Assembly: GCA_936450465.1 (NCBI GenBank)
Contig: OW388302.1
Coordinates: forward strand, 61,936,387 to 62,000,386
From: Gibbula magus
Lineage: Eukaryota > Mollusca > Gastropoda > Trochida > Trochidae
Reading direction: 5' to 3'
DNA length: 64,000 nt
The notes under the pieces are model-generated. The model ran no database searches. It was not told the origin of the DNA and saw only the letters and a program-made list of their open reading frames with translations. Made by a program: the position numbers and the translations under genes. Positions 24,238 through 35,372 of this stretch are shown one piece after another; position 1 is the first letter of the stretch, and every line of letters begins with the position of its first letter.

Positions 24238-24508
24238 CTGTATGCATTGGTTTAAAGGTAAACAATATTGACATACATATTAGAAATAATTTTGTAAAAC
24301 TTTTGTCAATTTTTATCCTAAGACAAATGCTCACTTGTGATTGTTTGATTAAGAATCAGAAATATCAAATAATCTTATAATCAAATTGTACTTATTCTAA
24401 GTCAATTGTCTTGCCATGGGAATAAATAGAATATAATTGGCAGCCTATTATTACTACTCTGTATCTGATTACTACATTTTATTGCATGCAAATGACATAT
24501 TTACTAAC
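24238..24508 (-). other. Intron of the zinc-finger gene
   Basis: 271 bp, phase 0. Donor CCAG|GTTAGTAA at the right end and acceptor GCATACAG| at the left end on the minus strand. No internal feature. Confidence 0.88.
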
Positions 24509-25594
24509 CTGGAACACCGAATGAGGAGGGAAGTGACCCTCTCCGTCCAGCATAAGCGCCTCGGAGCAGGGGGGTAGACTAGCGCAGCGCCCTTCCTCCT
24601 TCTGCTCACAAGAGGTGTTTCCAGGACTGCCCATAGGTGGCGAGTAGTCCATCATGGCCTCCGACATCTGCGGGTGGGTTGTCATGTGCTGCTGAAGCTC
24701 CTGCCACTTTGTGAACGTTGCGTAGCAGATGTGGCATCGCTGGATTGTGTCTGTCATGTGACGTCTCTCGTGCATCCGGTAGCTCCCGCTCTGAGCGAAG
24801 GTACGTCCGCAGACCTTGCAGACGTAGGGTTTCTCTCCGGTGTGGATTCGCTCGTGGGTGCGCAGAGTGCCGATCTGAGTGAAGCTCTTCCCGCAGGAGG
24901 AGCAAGAGTAGGGCCGCTCGCCCGTGTGGATTCTTTTGTGTGTACTGAGGCTGCTTTGACTAGAAAAGACCTTTCCGCAGAGTTTGCATACAATTGGGGA
25001 GTTGATCTCCGTCCCATTGCGCATCCGCTGCTGGAGTGACGACGTAATCATCGAGCTGGCTGCCTTTATAACGAGACTCCGGTCATGCTCGGACTTCACG
25101 ACTGCTGCGACTTGACTATTGAGCTGAGTTTTGGGGCTGGAGGAGTTACTTCCTGTTCCGCTGTTGCCACCTACAAGACTGCCTCCACCGTGGTTGGAGT
25201 GCACGCGTTCATGCTTCTTCCAGTTACTTGGGTCACTGAAGCGTTTTCCACACACCGAACACGCGAACGGCTTCTCGCCCGTGTGAAGACGCTCGTGGGC
25301 TTTGATGTATCCGGCCTGTGAGAAGGTCTTGCCACAGTACCTGCATGCAAGTTTATTAGAGTGCCCATATCGTAAACTGTTTATCATGGCATTAGAAACA
25401 ATACTAGGATTTGAGAGTTTTCGGCCGAAGCGAGACATTGGTGTGTGAGACATATCGAGAGCATCTGACTGTTGTTCCTTCTCCCCTTCCCCGTTTTCCT
25501 CCCCGCTTGGTGCCCCTCCCGGCGCGCCCCCTACGCTGATCCCCTTCACCGGCTCTGTAGCGTATGCCTCAGCCATGATGTCAGCGTCGGACAT
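24509..25594 (-). CDS. C2H2 zinc-finger transcription factor, main exon (six fingers)
   Basis: 362 codons from the chosen ATG at 25592-25594 to the donor at 24508. This ATG (MSDADIMAEAY) has A at -3; the frame stays open about 16 codons farther to the splice acceptor, with no ATG there, so an upstream coding exon is also possible. The joined protein is about 661 residues. Fingers at residues ~84-104 and ~112-132 are joined by HTGEKP; four more at ~203-223, ~231-251, ~259-279 and ~287-307 follow a Ser/Gly-rich linker. All have C-x2-C...H-x3-H spacing; the sixth (CHICYATFTKWQELQQH) is the most divergent. With the C-terminal pair this gives a 2+4+2 layout. It is probably a nuclear sequence-specific DNA-binding protein; target genes and exact orthologue are unknown. 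It is not a plain Ikaros orthologue, since the linkers are the canonical TGEKP type and finger number differs. Confidence 0.88.
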
Positions 25595-25643
25595 GGTGCA
25601 CTGTGTGGGAGCCACATCAATCTGCCAGTCAGTCACACCGCCC
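25595..25643 (-). other. 5' end of the zinc-finger exon (UTR or coding)
   Basis: Between the proposed acceptor and the chosen ATG. In the coding frame it reads GGVTDWQIDVAPTQCT, so it could be the end of a coding segment from an unseen upstream exon or 5' UTR. Its first ~18 bases (GGGCGGTGTGACTGACTG) are also the start of each 39-bp minisatellite unit. Confidence 0.6.
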
Positions 25644-25666
25644 CTGCAACAATAAGTAACATGTCA
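25644..25666 (-). promoter_or_regulatory. Proposed 3' splice acceptor of the zinc-finger exon
   Basis: The minus strand reads CTGAC, then ATGTTACTTATTGTTGCAG|GGGCGG. CTGAC matches the metazoan branch-point consensus, and its A lies about 20 nt from the AG, a normal distance. The same sequence is the repeat unit of the adjoining array. Confidence 0.7.
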
Positions 25667-28590
25667 GTCACACCGCCCCTGTAACAACAAGTAACATGTC
25701 AGTCAGTCACACATCCCCTGCAACAATAAGTAACATGTCAATCAGTCACACCGCCACTGTAACAACAAGTAACATGTCAGTCAATCACACCGCCCCTGCA
25801 ACAATAAGTAAAATGTCAGACACACCGCCCCTGCAACAGTAAGTAACATGTCAGTCAGTCACGTCGCCCCTGCATCAATTAGTAACATGTCAGTCAGTCA
25901 CACCACCCCTGCAACAACAAGTAACATGTCAGTCACTTACACCGCCGCTGCAACAATAAGTAACATGTCAATCAGTCACACCGCCCCTGCAACAATAAGT
26001 AACATGTCAGTCAGTCACACTGCCCCACCAACAATAAGTAACATGTCAGTCAGTCACACCGCCCCTGCAACAATAAGTAACATGTCAGTCACACCGCCCC
26101 TGCAACAATAAGTAACATGTCAGTCAGTCACACCGCCCCTGTAACAATAAGTAACATGTCAGTCAGTCACACCGCCCCTGTAACAATAAGTAACATGTCA
26201 GTCAGTCACACCGCCCCACCAACAATAAGTAACATGTCAGTCAGTCACACCACCCCTGCAACAACAAGTAACATGTCAGTCACTTACACCGCCGCTGCAA
26301 CAATAAGTAACATGTCAATCAGTCACACCGCCCCTGCAACAATAAGTAACATGTCAGTCAGTCACACTGCCCCACCAACAATAAGTAACATGTCAGTCAA
26401 TCACACCGCCCCTGCAACAATAAGTAACATGTCAGTCACACAGCCCTTGCAACAATAAGTAACATGTCAGTCACACAGCCCTTGCAACAATAAGTAACAT
26501 GTCAGTCAGTCACACCACCCCTGCAACAATAAGTAACATGTCAGTCAGTCACACCGCCCCACCAACAATAAGTAATATGTCAGTCAGTCACACTGCCCCA
26601 CCAACAATAAGTAACATGTCAGTCAGTCACACCGCCCCTGCAACAATAAGTAACATGTCAATCAGTCACACCGCCCCTGTAACAACAAGTAACATATCAG
26701 TCAGTCACACTGCCCCTGCAACAATAAGTAACATGTCAATCAGTCACACCGCCACTGCAACAACAAGTAACATGTCAGTCAATCACACCGCCCCTGCAAC
26801 AATAAGTAAAATGTCAGACACACCGCCCCTGCAACAATAAGTAACATGTCAGTCAGTCACGTCACCCCTGCATCAATTAGTAACATGTCAGTCAGTCACA
26901 CCGCCCCTGTAACAACAAGTAACATGTCAGTCAGTCACACCACCCCTGCAACAATAAGTAACATGTCAATCAGTCACACCGCCCCTGTAACAACAAGTAA
27001 CATGTCAGTCAGTCACACCGCCCCTGCAACAATAAGTAACATGTCAATCAGTCACACCGCCACTGCAACAAGTAACATGTCAGTCAATCACACAGACCCT
27101 GCAAAAATAAGTAAAATGTCAGACACACCGCCCCTGCAACAATAAGTAACATGTCAGTCAGTCACGTCGCCCCTGCATCAATTAGTAACATGTCAGTCAG
27201 TCACACCACCCCTGCAACAACAAGTAACATGTCAGTCACTTACGCAGCCGCTGCAACAATAAGTAACATGTCAATCAGTCACACCGCCCCTGCAACAATA
27301 AGTAACATGTCAGTCAGTCACACTGCAACACCAACAATAAGTAACATGTCAGTCAATCACACCGCCCCTGCAACAATAAGTAACATGTCAGTCACACCGC
27401 CCCTGCAACAATAAGTAACATGTCAGTCAGTCACACCGCCCCTGCAACAATAAGTAACATGTCAGTCAGTCGCACCGCCCCTGTAACAATAAGTAACATG
27501 TCAGTCAGTCACACCGCCCCTGCAACAATAAGTAACATGTCAGTCAGTCGCACCGCCCCTGTAACAATAAGTAACATGTCAGTCAGTCACACCACCCCTG
27601 CAACAATAAGTAACATGTCAATCAGTCACACCGCCCCACCAACAATAAGTAACATGTCAGTCAGTCACACCACCCCTGCAACAACAAGTAACATGTCAGT
27701 CACTTACACCGCCGCTGCAACAATAAGTAACATGTCAGTCAGTCACACCGCCCCTGCAACAATAAGTAACATGTCAGTCAGTCACACTGCCCCACCAACA
27801 ATAAGTAACATGTCAGTCAATCACACCGCCCCTGCAACAATAAGTAACATGTCAGTCAATCACACCGCCCCTGCAACAATAAGTAACATGTCAGTCAGTC
27901 ACACCGCCCCTGCAACAATAAGTAACATGTCAGTCAGTAACACCGCCCCACCAACAATAAGTAACATGTCAGTCAGTCACACCGCCCCACCAACAATAAG
28001 TAACATGTCAGTCAGTCACGTCGCCCCTGCAACAATAAGTAACATGTAAGTCAGTCACACCGCCCCTGCAACAATAAGTAACATGTAAGTCAGTCATACC
28101 GGCCCTGCAACAATAAGTAACATGTCAGTCAGTCACACCGCCCCACCAACAATAAGTAAAATGTCAGTCAGTCACACCGCCCCTGCAACAATAAGTAACA
28201 TGTCAGTCAGTCACACCGCCCATGTAACAACAAGTAACATGTCAGTCAGTCACACCGCCCCTACAACAATAAGTAACATGTCAGTCAGTCACACCGCCCA
28301 TGTAACAATAAGTAACATGTCAGTCAGTCACACCGCCCCTGTAACAATAAGTAACATGTCAGTCAGTCACACCGCCCCTGTAACAATAAGTAACATGTGT
28401 GTCAGTCACACCGCCCCTGTAACAATAAGTAACATGTCAGTCAGTCACACCGCCCCGGTAACAAATGGTGACCTGTCAGTCAGTCACACCGCACCGACAA
28501 CAATAAGTAACATGTCAGTCACACCGCCCCTGCAACAATAAGTTACATGTCAGTTAGTCACACCGCCACAACAACAATAAATCATCCAGT
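25644..28590. repeat. 39-bp minisatellite carrying the 3' splice site (~75 units)
   Basis: The plus-strand unit is AATAAGTAACATGTCAGTCA followed by GTCACACCGCCCCTGCAAC, with 35-bp variants lacking one CAGT. Roughly 75 units fill 2.9 kb. Reverse-complemented, most units contain CTGAC, TTACTTATTGTTGCAG and GGGCGG, which is the zinc-finger exon's own acceptor. A variant with CCACCAAC in place of CCTGCAAC loses the AG, and a CATGTAAC variant does too. Because 39 is a multiple of three, one plus-strand frame is open for long stretches (MSVSHTAPATISN repeated); this is not taken as a protein. Confidence 0.95.
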
Positions 28591-28904
28591 CACAATGTCA
28601 TGGAATATTAGTGCGCCTGTACTTTCTATGGAACTTGGAAGTCATAAATCATGTGAGTGTCTTCCTCAGTCCAAAAATACCTGGAGGGCTACCATAATAA
28701 TCTAATTACTTCTGACAGATACAATTCCAAGTTCATCGGTACATGAATACATTGTAAACTTTAACAATTCATATCATACTCATTTTCATATTCATCTCGT
28801 TAGAGGGTCGGCATATAATGGTCTTTTCTTAATTTATACAGTACTTAAAGTGTTTAATATTTACTGGGCTCCTTGTTAGAAACATTTTTGATTACTCAAA
28901 ACAT

Positions 28905-29305
28905 GACTGGCTTACATATTGTTTAAAAACACATCCTCTGGTTTACATGTGGTCAAAAAATGTGTTCTTGACTTACATATGATCTCAAAACATGCTCTCG
29001 AATTACATGTTGTCTCAGAATATGCCCATGAATTATATGTTGTCTCAAAACATGCCCATGGTTTACATGTTGTCTCAGTACATGCTCCTGGTTTACATGT
29101 TGTCTCAAAACATGTCCTTGAATTACATGTTGTCTCAGTACATACCCATGAATTACATGTTGTCTCAGAACATGCCAATGGTTTACATGTTGTCTCAAAA
29201 CATGCCCATGAATTACATGTTGTCTCAGAACATGCCCATGGTTTACATGTTGTCTCAAAACATGTCCTTGGTTAACATGTTGTCTCGAAACATGTTGTCT
29301 TAAAA
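28905..29305. repeat. 30-bp minisatellite (~13 units)
   Basis: Units of TTACATGTTGTCTCAAAACA followed by TGCCCATGAA. Period 30 keeps several frames open on both strands, which explains the overlapping ORFs there; none is considered a gene. Confidence 0.95.
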
Positions 29306-30760
29306 CATGACCCATGCCACCCCTCCCGTAACCCTGAGTTGTATTCTAAACCCCAGGTTATATTTTTGTGCAGTCAGTCTTCGTACGGACCCCAAATTTC
29401 TGGACAATTATCAACTGTAACCAAATCATGCAGATAAACGTACTGCATAATCCTATTTACGCAGTGTATTCAAGGAAATACGGTATACATACAAACAGTG
29501 TTCTTTGTATGTTAATAAAATGATCTTATCTTGATGTCAAGATAGAAAACGCATCTTCCATTAAGAAGGTGAGTGGACTCTGCCCACCATGGGTGGTACT
29601 GCACTGAATTTAAATGAGGTTTTTCATCCATACTTTACTGCATCTAGCACAGTTCTCCACGACATGCCAGGACGACTTGCTGTAAGGAGAATACCTTTGT
29701 CTCATGCAATGTGAACTTCACGAAAATCATATTTTTCAAAAACTTAAATTCATAAGATTTGTATGTTGTGACCTTTTTTGTATTCCTGGTAGTATTTTTA
29801 ATGAGATACCTGTAAATGTTAATATCTGCAAATCTTTCTATATATATTTCATGATAGTCAGTGTAATATTAATTACATCTACAATGGCATCTTCCGCACG
29901 GGGCGATATATGCCCTTTTAGAAAACGCATATTGACCCTTGCGACAACTCGAAAGGATTTCGGAGACAGGGAGTAACACGACTATTCAGCTATGGTGTAG
30001 ACCAATCAAATGCGCGTTTACAAATCACGAACACACACGTTGGGTGAACGTTTCTTCTTTTGATTTAAATTACCCTACTACGCTGATTACGCTCGATTAA
30101 TTAGTGATTAAACTAAATCATAACTTGTGGGTAAATGAAACAAACCACAATTTATTCAAGATCTGATAATAGCTCTCTTGTTTAATTCTCCCATTGAAGT
30201 TATAAACTGTTTTGAAACTTTTATTATGCAAATGAGTTTAACATCCGAGATGAACAATCCCAAAGTATTATAAGCAATTTGTGAAGATGTCGGTGCAATA
30301 CCAACTTTTGGATCGGTTGGGTTGGTAACGACCAATTTGATTGGTCAATAGAGAGGATGTAACTCTCTTTGGATGATAGGTGGCGCTGACTCTGTCTCAG
30401 AAACCCCTTCGAGTTGTGGCAAGGGTCAGTATGTATTTTCTAAAAGTGCATATATGGCCCGATGTGTGCGGAAGATGGTACCAGTCGGGGATCCGAGAAG
30501 ATTCAAAGAGGGTTTCACATATTGTAAAAGGGGGAGGGGCTTTCCCGAGGTTTTTATACAAATTTACATGTACAATTTTTCAATTTTTTGTTTAAATTGT
30601 TTAAATTTTATAATCAGTCCACTAAGCAACAGTAGATGATGCGTTTTATTCTCTCATCTATACAGAGGCCATTTGTGTTATGCGCGCAAAAATATAGGCT
30701 TTTACCTGTCGAGAAATGAGATACAATTGATATTACACCGAAAACACAAAATATTACATT
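29306..30760. other. Non-coding stretch with SINE relic
   Basis: No gene recognised. 29588-29680 retains diverged SINE body words (ACCATGGGTGGTACTGCACTGAA at its left end, then GCACAGTTCTCCAC), so it is probably an old SINE fragment. Confidence 0.5.
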
Positions 30761-31160
30761 TAGGGCTGTAACGATTCATCGATACCTACGATACAATCGT
30801 AGCTTGGGAAATCGTGATTATTGTATCGTGAGCCTCCTGTATCGTGATACACTAAAAATAGATTTCACTTACTTAAAAATGAAAAGAAAAACTAAGTGAA
30901 CACTATAAAACCAGCTAGTGTTGTGCAGTAACAGTAACTACAGTAAGCATGAAGCAATCTGATTCATTAATAACTGTTTTTAGAAGAAAGAAAAAATTGG
31001 ATTTTTGATCATCTCATAACACAAAATTTCCACCATCTTGAAAATTCACAAAATATGCATGAAGTTATCCTTAAAACAATGTATCGTGATACATTCTGAA
31101 TCGCTTGTCTGTATCGTGATACATATCGTATCGTGAGATTTCTCATGATACTCAGCCCTA
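30761..31160. mobile_element. hAT MITE
   Basis: Ends TAGGGCTG and CAGCCCTA with perfect 8-bp target duplications ATTACATT at 30753-30760 and 31161-31168. Subterminal GTATCGTGATACA motifs occur in both halves. 400 bp, no transposase. Confidence 0.95.
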
Positions 31161-31184
31161 ATTACATTTACTATATGCTCCTGT

Positions 31185-31255
31185 GGTCAGAAACTACTCT
31201 GAAACATGTATGTTCACAATAAAGAAGCTGTTATCCCGAAAACATTGTTTCCATA
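31185..31255 (+). repeat. Short 3'-end module also found in blocks A and A'
   Basis: GAAACATGTATGTTCACAAT then AAAGAAGCTGTTATCCCGAAAA matches the layout at 40841-40885 and 49713-49755 (GAAACGTCGTGT...ATTAAAGAAGTTGTTATCC). The upstream hammerhead-like core is degraded here. Probably the 3' tail of one retroelement family. Confidence 0.5.
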
Positions 31256-31439
31256 TGTATTCCACTTCAAAAGACTTGGAATTTCTAACTGATCTATTAT
31301 AGATAAGCAATCGATGATCGATACTAATAACAAAAGTTTGGAAGAAAGCCCGCAACAGCAAAGCTATGATGCTACACAAAGCAATGAAACCTGCACCCTT
31401 CTTGTCAGTGACAACAAGGAGCAGGTAAATAACATTCCA

Positions 31440-31560
31440 CTATCCTACGCCCCCTCCCCTTCAAACCCCCCCCCCCCCCCCCCCCCCAAAAAAACAAAAA
31501 TATAATATGCAAGCAAAATGATTGAACCACCCAATTTTCAACCCCCGGATCCGCCAAAGC
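31440..31560 (-). repeat. Dispersed G/C-tract repeat (copy 2) with 22-base C run
   Basis: On the minus strand GGCGGATCCGGGGGTTGAAA is followed by an AT-rich part and then 22 consecutive G (C at 31466-31487 on the plus strand). Same design as 14758-14890. Confidence 0.55.
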
Positions 31561-31914
31561 CAGGTGTTTATAACAATCTTTCATGTCCGATTGACAACAA
31601 GGAGTGTGCTTTGCCACTAGATGCGCAAAAAGTGTAAATAACAAATAACAGGAGAGGGTTTCACTTAGTTGGATAACTTGTACCCAGTCCTTTCAATGGA
31701 ATAAATATATTTAAATCAAAACAAATAACATGCCACTATCCTAATTTATCCCTGGCAGCAAGAATGAAATCTCTGACATCACTGGAGTAATCTCATTATT
31801 GGCCATAGTCATTACTCAACGTAATTTCGCAACATTCTATTGTTAATTTCACAAACAAATCTTCAATAAAACAACGAAAATTTTCCATATATAGAATGCT
31901 TAGATGTCCAACTA

Positions 31915-32262
31915 GGTATTTCCGCAGATGACAAATACATAATTATTGCATAAACATAAGTTTTTGGCGATTTAACATACCTCATAAATTCTACTAGCAG
32001 CAGTGATTATCATTATTAATTAATTAATAAGACTCCACAGAGTGGGTTACAGACGACTCTGGCTGTGGTTTATCTCAGTTACACCTCAAAAATTGTCTTC
32101 AAAGCGACTCAAGTCGCCGCGCTGATTGCGGCATTGTAAAATTGTCTTAATTATCAATTGCAAGTGTATATTGTCTTGATTTTATGCTCAATTGCTTACG
32201 AAATATGATGTGCGTAAAAGTAATAATCTGTCATTCTGAAGAAAAATGCATTACACATGAAT
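31915..32262. repeat. Dispersed repeat; carries the empty Harbinger target site
   Basis: Aligns with 46403-46591 followed by 48498-48600: shared segments include CTCATAAATTC, ATTAACGAGACTC-like DNA, AAATTGTCTTAATTATCAAT, and GCAAGTGTATATTGTC. At the TTA of GTCTTAATTATC (about 32148) the other copy holds the 1.9-kb element 46592-48497, so this copy preserves the unoccupied site. Confidence 0.85.
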
Positions 32263-34671
32263 TTAATTTCTAGGGAAATTGCCCTCTTTTAACCCAAATT
32301 TCCCGAATCACAGTAAAGAAAAATTATCAATAAAATTAATGACAATCTATTCGACATTAACAATGTTTAAACATTTCTTCTTTCATTGAATCAAGAAATT
32401 AAGAAACAAGAATTTTTTTCAAATTTTTGACAGCAGATTAAAATAATTAAAAAGAGTGGTGAAATCACAACACCATAGGCCTATATGAAAATAAACTATA
32501 ATACCAAACTACCTCATTAAAGGTTGAAAAATAGGTATCTTCCTACATCTGGATAATTTTATGATTTAAAACAAAATGACAAATTACTATAATTCCGAGG
32601 ATGCTTATTTGGCACATTCTGAGAATGGTGTTTATTTTATCCATATGACAGTCTAATGCATCACCCAAATACTTCACAACCCGGATTCTCCACCAAAAAA
32701 TACCAGTACAAAGAACTATATTGTGTCATCTTCAGTGCAACCGAAGAAAGTAAAAGAAAGGCGAATGACTCTCTCTCGCTGGGTCAGCGTGTCACAGAGA
32801 AGCGCGGAACTCGTTCCCCTAGTGGCCGAGCGCATACGGCACAGAAGCACATGTCCAGGGGACCTGCATTGACCATTACCCCCGATTACCACCCATGACA
32901 GCCCCACCCCCACCCCCAACGGAACCCATCGGAATGGGAGGGGTCATCCGAAGTGACACGAATCATAACCCGAATCAATTTTGCAAATGGCTGAAGGACT
33001 ATAAGAGTAAACAAAGAGTCTCGCTTTGTTCTCGGCTGACACATGTCTTGCTACTGTCAGTAGACGGGGCGACTAGACGCCGCTTAGAACCCCTCAAACT
33101 CATAATCCGCACAGTATATAACTCAAGAGGGATGAAAAACGGGTTATTTTGCATTGGCATCGTCGTTTCCTACCTGCCATTTCTGAATTTTGTCTCTCTT
33201 GAAATCCTAACATAGTCTCGCTGTCTGGGATTTTCACGGAAGATGGCGCACACAGAGATCGAGGGACCAGTTATTATTTCTACCGTTATGTTTTTTTCTC
33301 GCTTATGATCCGTGGAGTTGTCTCCCTTGTCCCTTGTAGTTTTTGACTGTTGACAGAAAGCGGTTGGCTGAATTGATCTCGCCGGTTAGAAAATCTCCGG
33401 TGGGTAGTAAATGTTGGTTGTGAGACCGGCTGATATGAATTTTCATATTTATGAGATATGCTTAGAATATGTTATGATTATGTCGCTTTCATAACTTTAA
33501 TTTATCAAGAGTGTTGAGGTTCTCTGAATATCCTCATTTGGATATATCTGTATAATATTTATAAAAACGGAATAACAATGTATAACAAGGGGATGATAAT
33601 GTTTAAATGAAATATTAGTTGTTATACTTTGTAATCATTTGTTGCAATTTTTAAAATAAATTGTTATCATAGATTTGGAAAAACAAACACTTTGTAATAC
33701 TTCGTCAAATAATTTGGTATATCTGTAATTATTTGTAACAATTTGTATCACTTTGAAATACGTGTTTAAATTGTGAAAATAAGTTATAATTGTGGACAAT
33801 TTGTAATACTTTATGACAATAGGTAACACATATTGTTATCATTTATATATGGACAAATAACATGTTGGTTTTTTGCTTAGGAAGACGTATTTTTCAATAT
33901 TAACCTATAAACCCGAGATAACCCAGTGAGAGCGATTAACGAACTTTTGTTAGAAATTCAACATGTCGAGATTAAAAAATGTTGTAAACTGTCTTAAAAC
34001 AAACACGCTATGCATTAAAACAACAAAGGCACTATTTGACAATACTGTAGAGATTCTATTACTTACTATGCAATGCACAACCCTTTAAGCCTCCTACTGA
34101 CGCAACAATAGATTTATAAATCATTGTAATCGATAATTAAAACGTCGAAGTAGACAGCTTTAAAAGTATGAAACACAGTTCACTATCTGCTACAATTTCA
34201 CTTAAATTTTAACAGTTTACGAATGTTAAGGTTATGGTGATTATTTCCACCAAGTTTTAAGTTGCTAGGATGAAAATAAGGAAAGTTATCAGTGTTAATC
34301 GGCAATACACGTTTTTTTTCAAGGAGACAAATTCGCAGATAATTCTATAATTGTTTTATATGAAATATTTTTAAGAATAAGATATTGGTAGTGCTTCACT
34401 TTTCAAAGTATATCATGACGTGATCGGTGCGAATGACTGTACAACCTCTGTACATACCTGCAGTGATCGTAATTTCTTTGCAGTGATCGGTATACAGTAT
34501 ATCCTCACGTCCGCATGGAGTTTTCTGAAGAGAATGTAGATCGGTTAGATCTAAGCTTTGTGAGCATAGGATCGGAGGTCGAAATTCCGACATTTGTTGA
34601 AAATGTAGCCTTTGATTCAAGCGTTGAATCTGCCCATCTGTTTCCAATTGCTTATTATAGTTGAAGTCATA
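32263..34671. other. Non-coding stretch with a locally CpG-richer segment
   Basis: No coding exon recognised. 32750-33260 is richer in GC and CpG than its surroundings and contains GGAAGATGGCGCACAC at 33239-33254, which resembles YY1/ETS-type promoter words. It could be a promoter or 5' exon of one of the flanking genes, but no splice-linked exon could be shown. 33600-33860 is very AT-rich with repeated TTTGTAATACTT words. Confidence 0.35.
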
Positions 34672-35086
34672 CCTTATATTTCCTCTAATAGAACCCGGGC
34701 CTCTATTAGAACCCGGGCCTCCACTACAACCCGGGGGGTAAGGGGTGCTGAGGTAAATACAACCCAGGTCTCCAATACAACCCGGGTATTTATTAGAACC
34801 CGGGTTTTACGTAACAACTGAATAGGCTACCCCGTGTTGCAATATAAAATAATTATACACTCGTTTTGAGGAGAAATACATGTGACAGGTCCATGATAAC
34901 AAATATCCGTCTTGTTCAGTTAATTTTCCTTTTACAATAATTGACCCCAAGAAGATTATAAACGTCAATTCATGTCTGAAGAAATATAACCCGGCCTCCA
35001 ATACAACCCGGGTCTCTAATAGAACCCGGGGGGTAAGGGGGTGCTGAATGAAATAGAACACCGGGGTTGTATTAGAGGAAATACGG
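34672..35086. mobile_element. MITE with TA target site
   Basis: Inverted ends CCTTATATTTCCTCTAATAG and GTATTAGAGGAAATACGG, each bordered by TA. Subterminal GAACCCGGG / TACAACCCGGG motifs occur in both halves. A TA duplication suggests a Tc1/mariner-type mechanism (inference). The smaller element at 53513-53613 has related ends. Confidence 0.75.
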
Positions 35087-35372
35087 TAAGCTCAAACAAT
35101 TAGAACTCTTCAATCCTTATGTACTAGATCTACATCATTTGTAAAACTACTTTACTGCGATCAACCGTTGCGTTTGTTAAAAACAAGTAAAGTAATAATT
35201 TCACGTAATACTATTTCTTGACATACAAACAACGCGTTTGAGATTAAACAGTTTTGATGATTAAATATTGATCTCCTCAATTTCATTTTTTAGTCGCTTG
35301 TACAAGCAGTTCTCCAAATATTTGTAGCCATTTGAGACGTTATTTCCTGATTCATATTTGACACGACTACGC

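Noticed and set aside
25848..28541. Long plus-strand ORFs encoding tandem MSVSHTAPATISN repeats (up to 209 codons)
   Set aside because: They arise because the minisatellite unit is 39 bp (13 codons). They start and end with 35-bp variant units, have no splice or promoter context, and lie over the upstream intron of the opposite-strand gene.
25644..28590. CRISPR-like array
   Set aside because: Units are contiguous with no unique spacers, in a eukaryotic intron; it is a minisatellite.
28912..29315. Overlapping ORFs in several frames on both strands
   Set aside because: A 30-bp tandem repeat without stop codons keeps many frames open at once; the low-complexity proteins are by-products.
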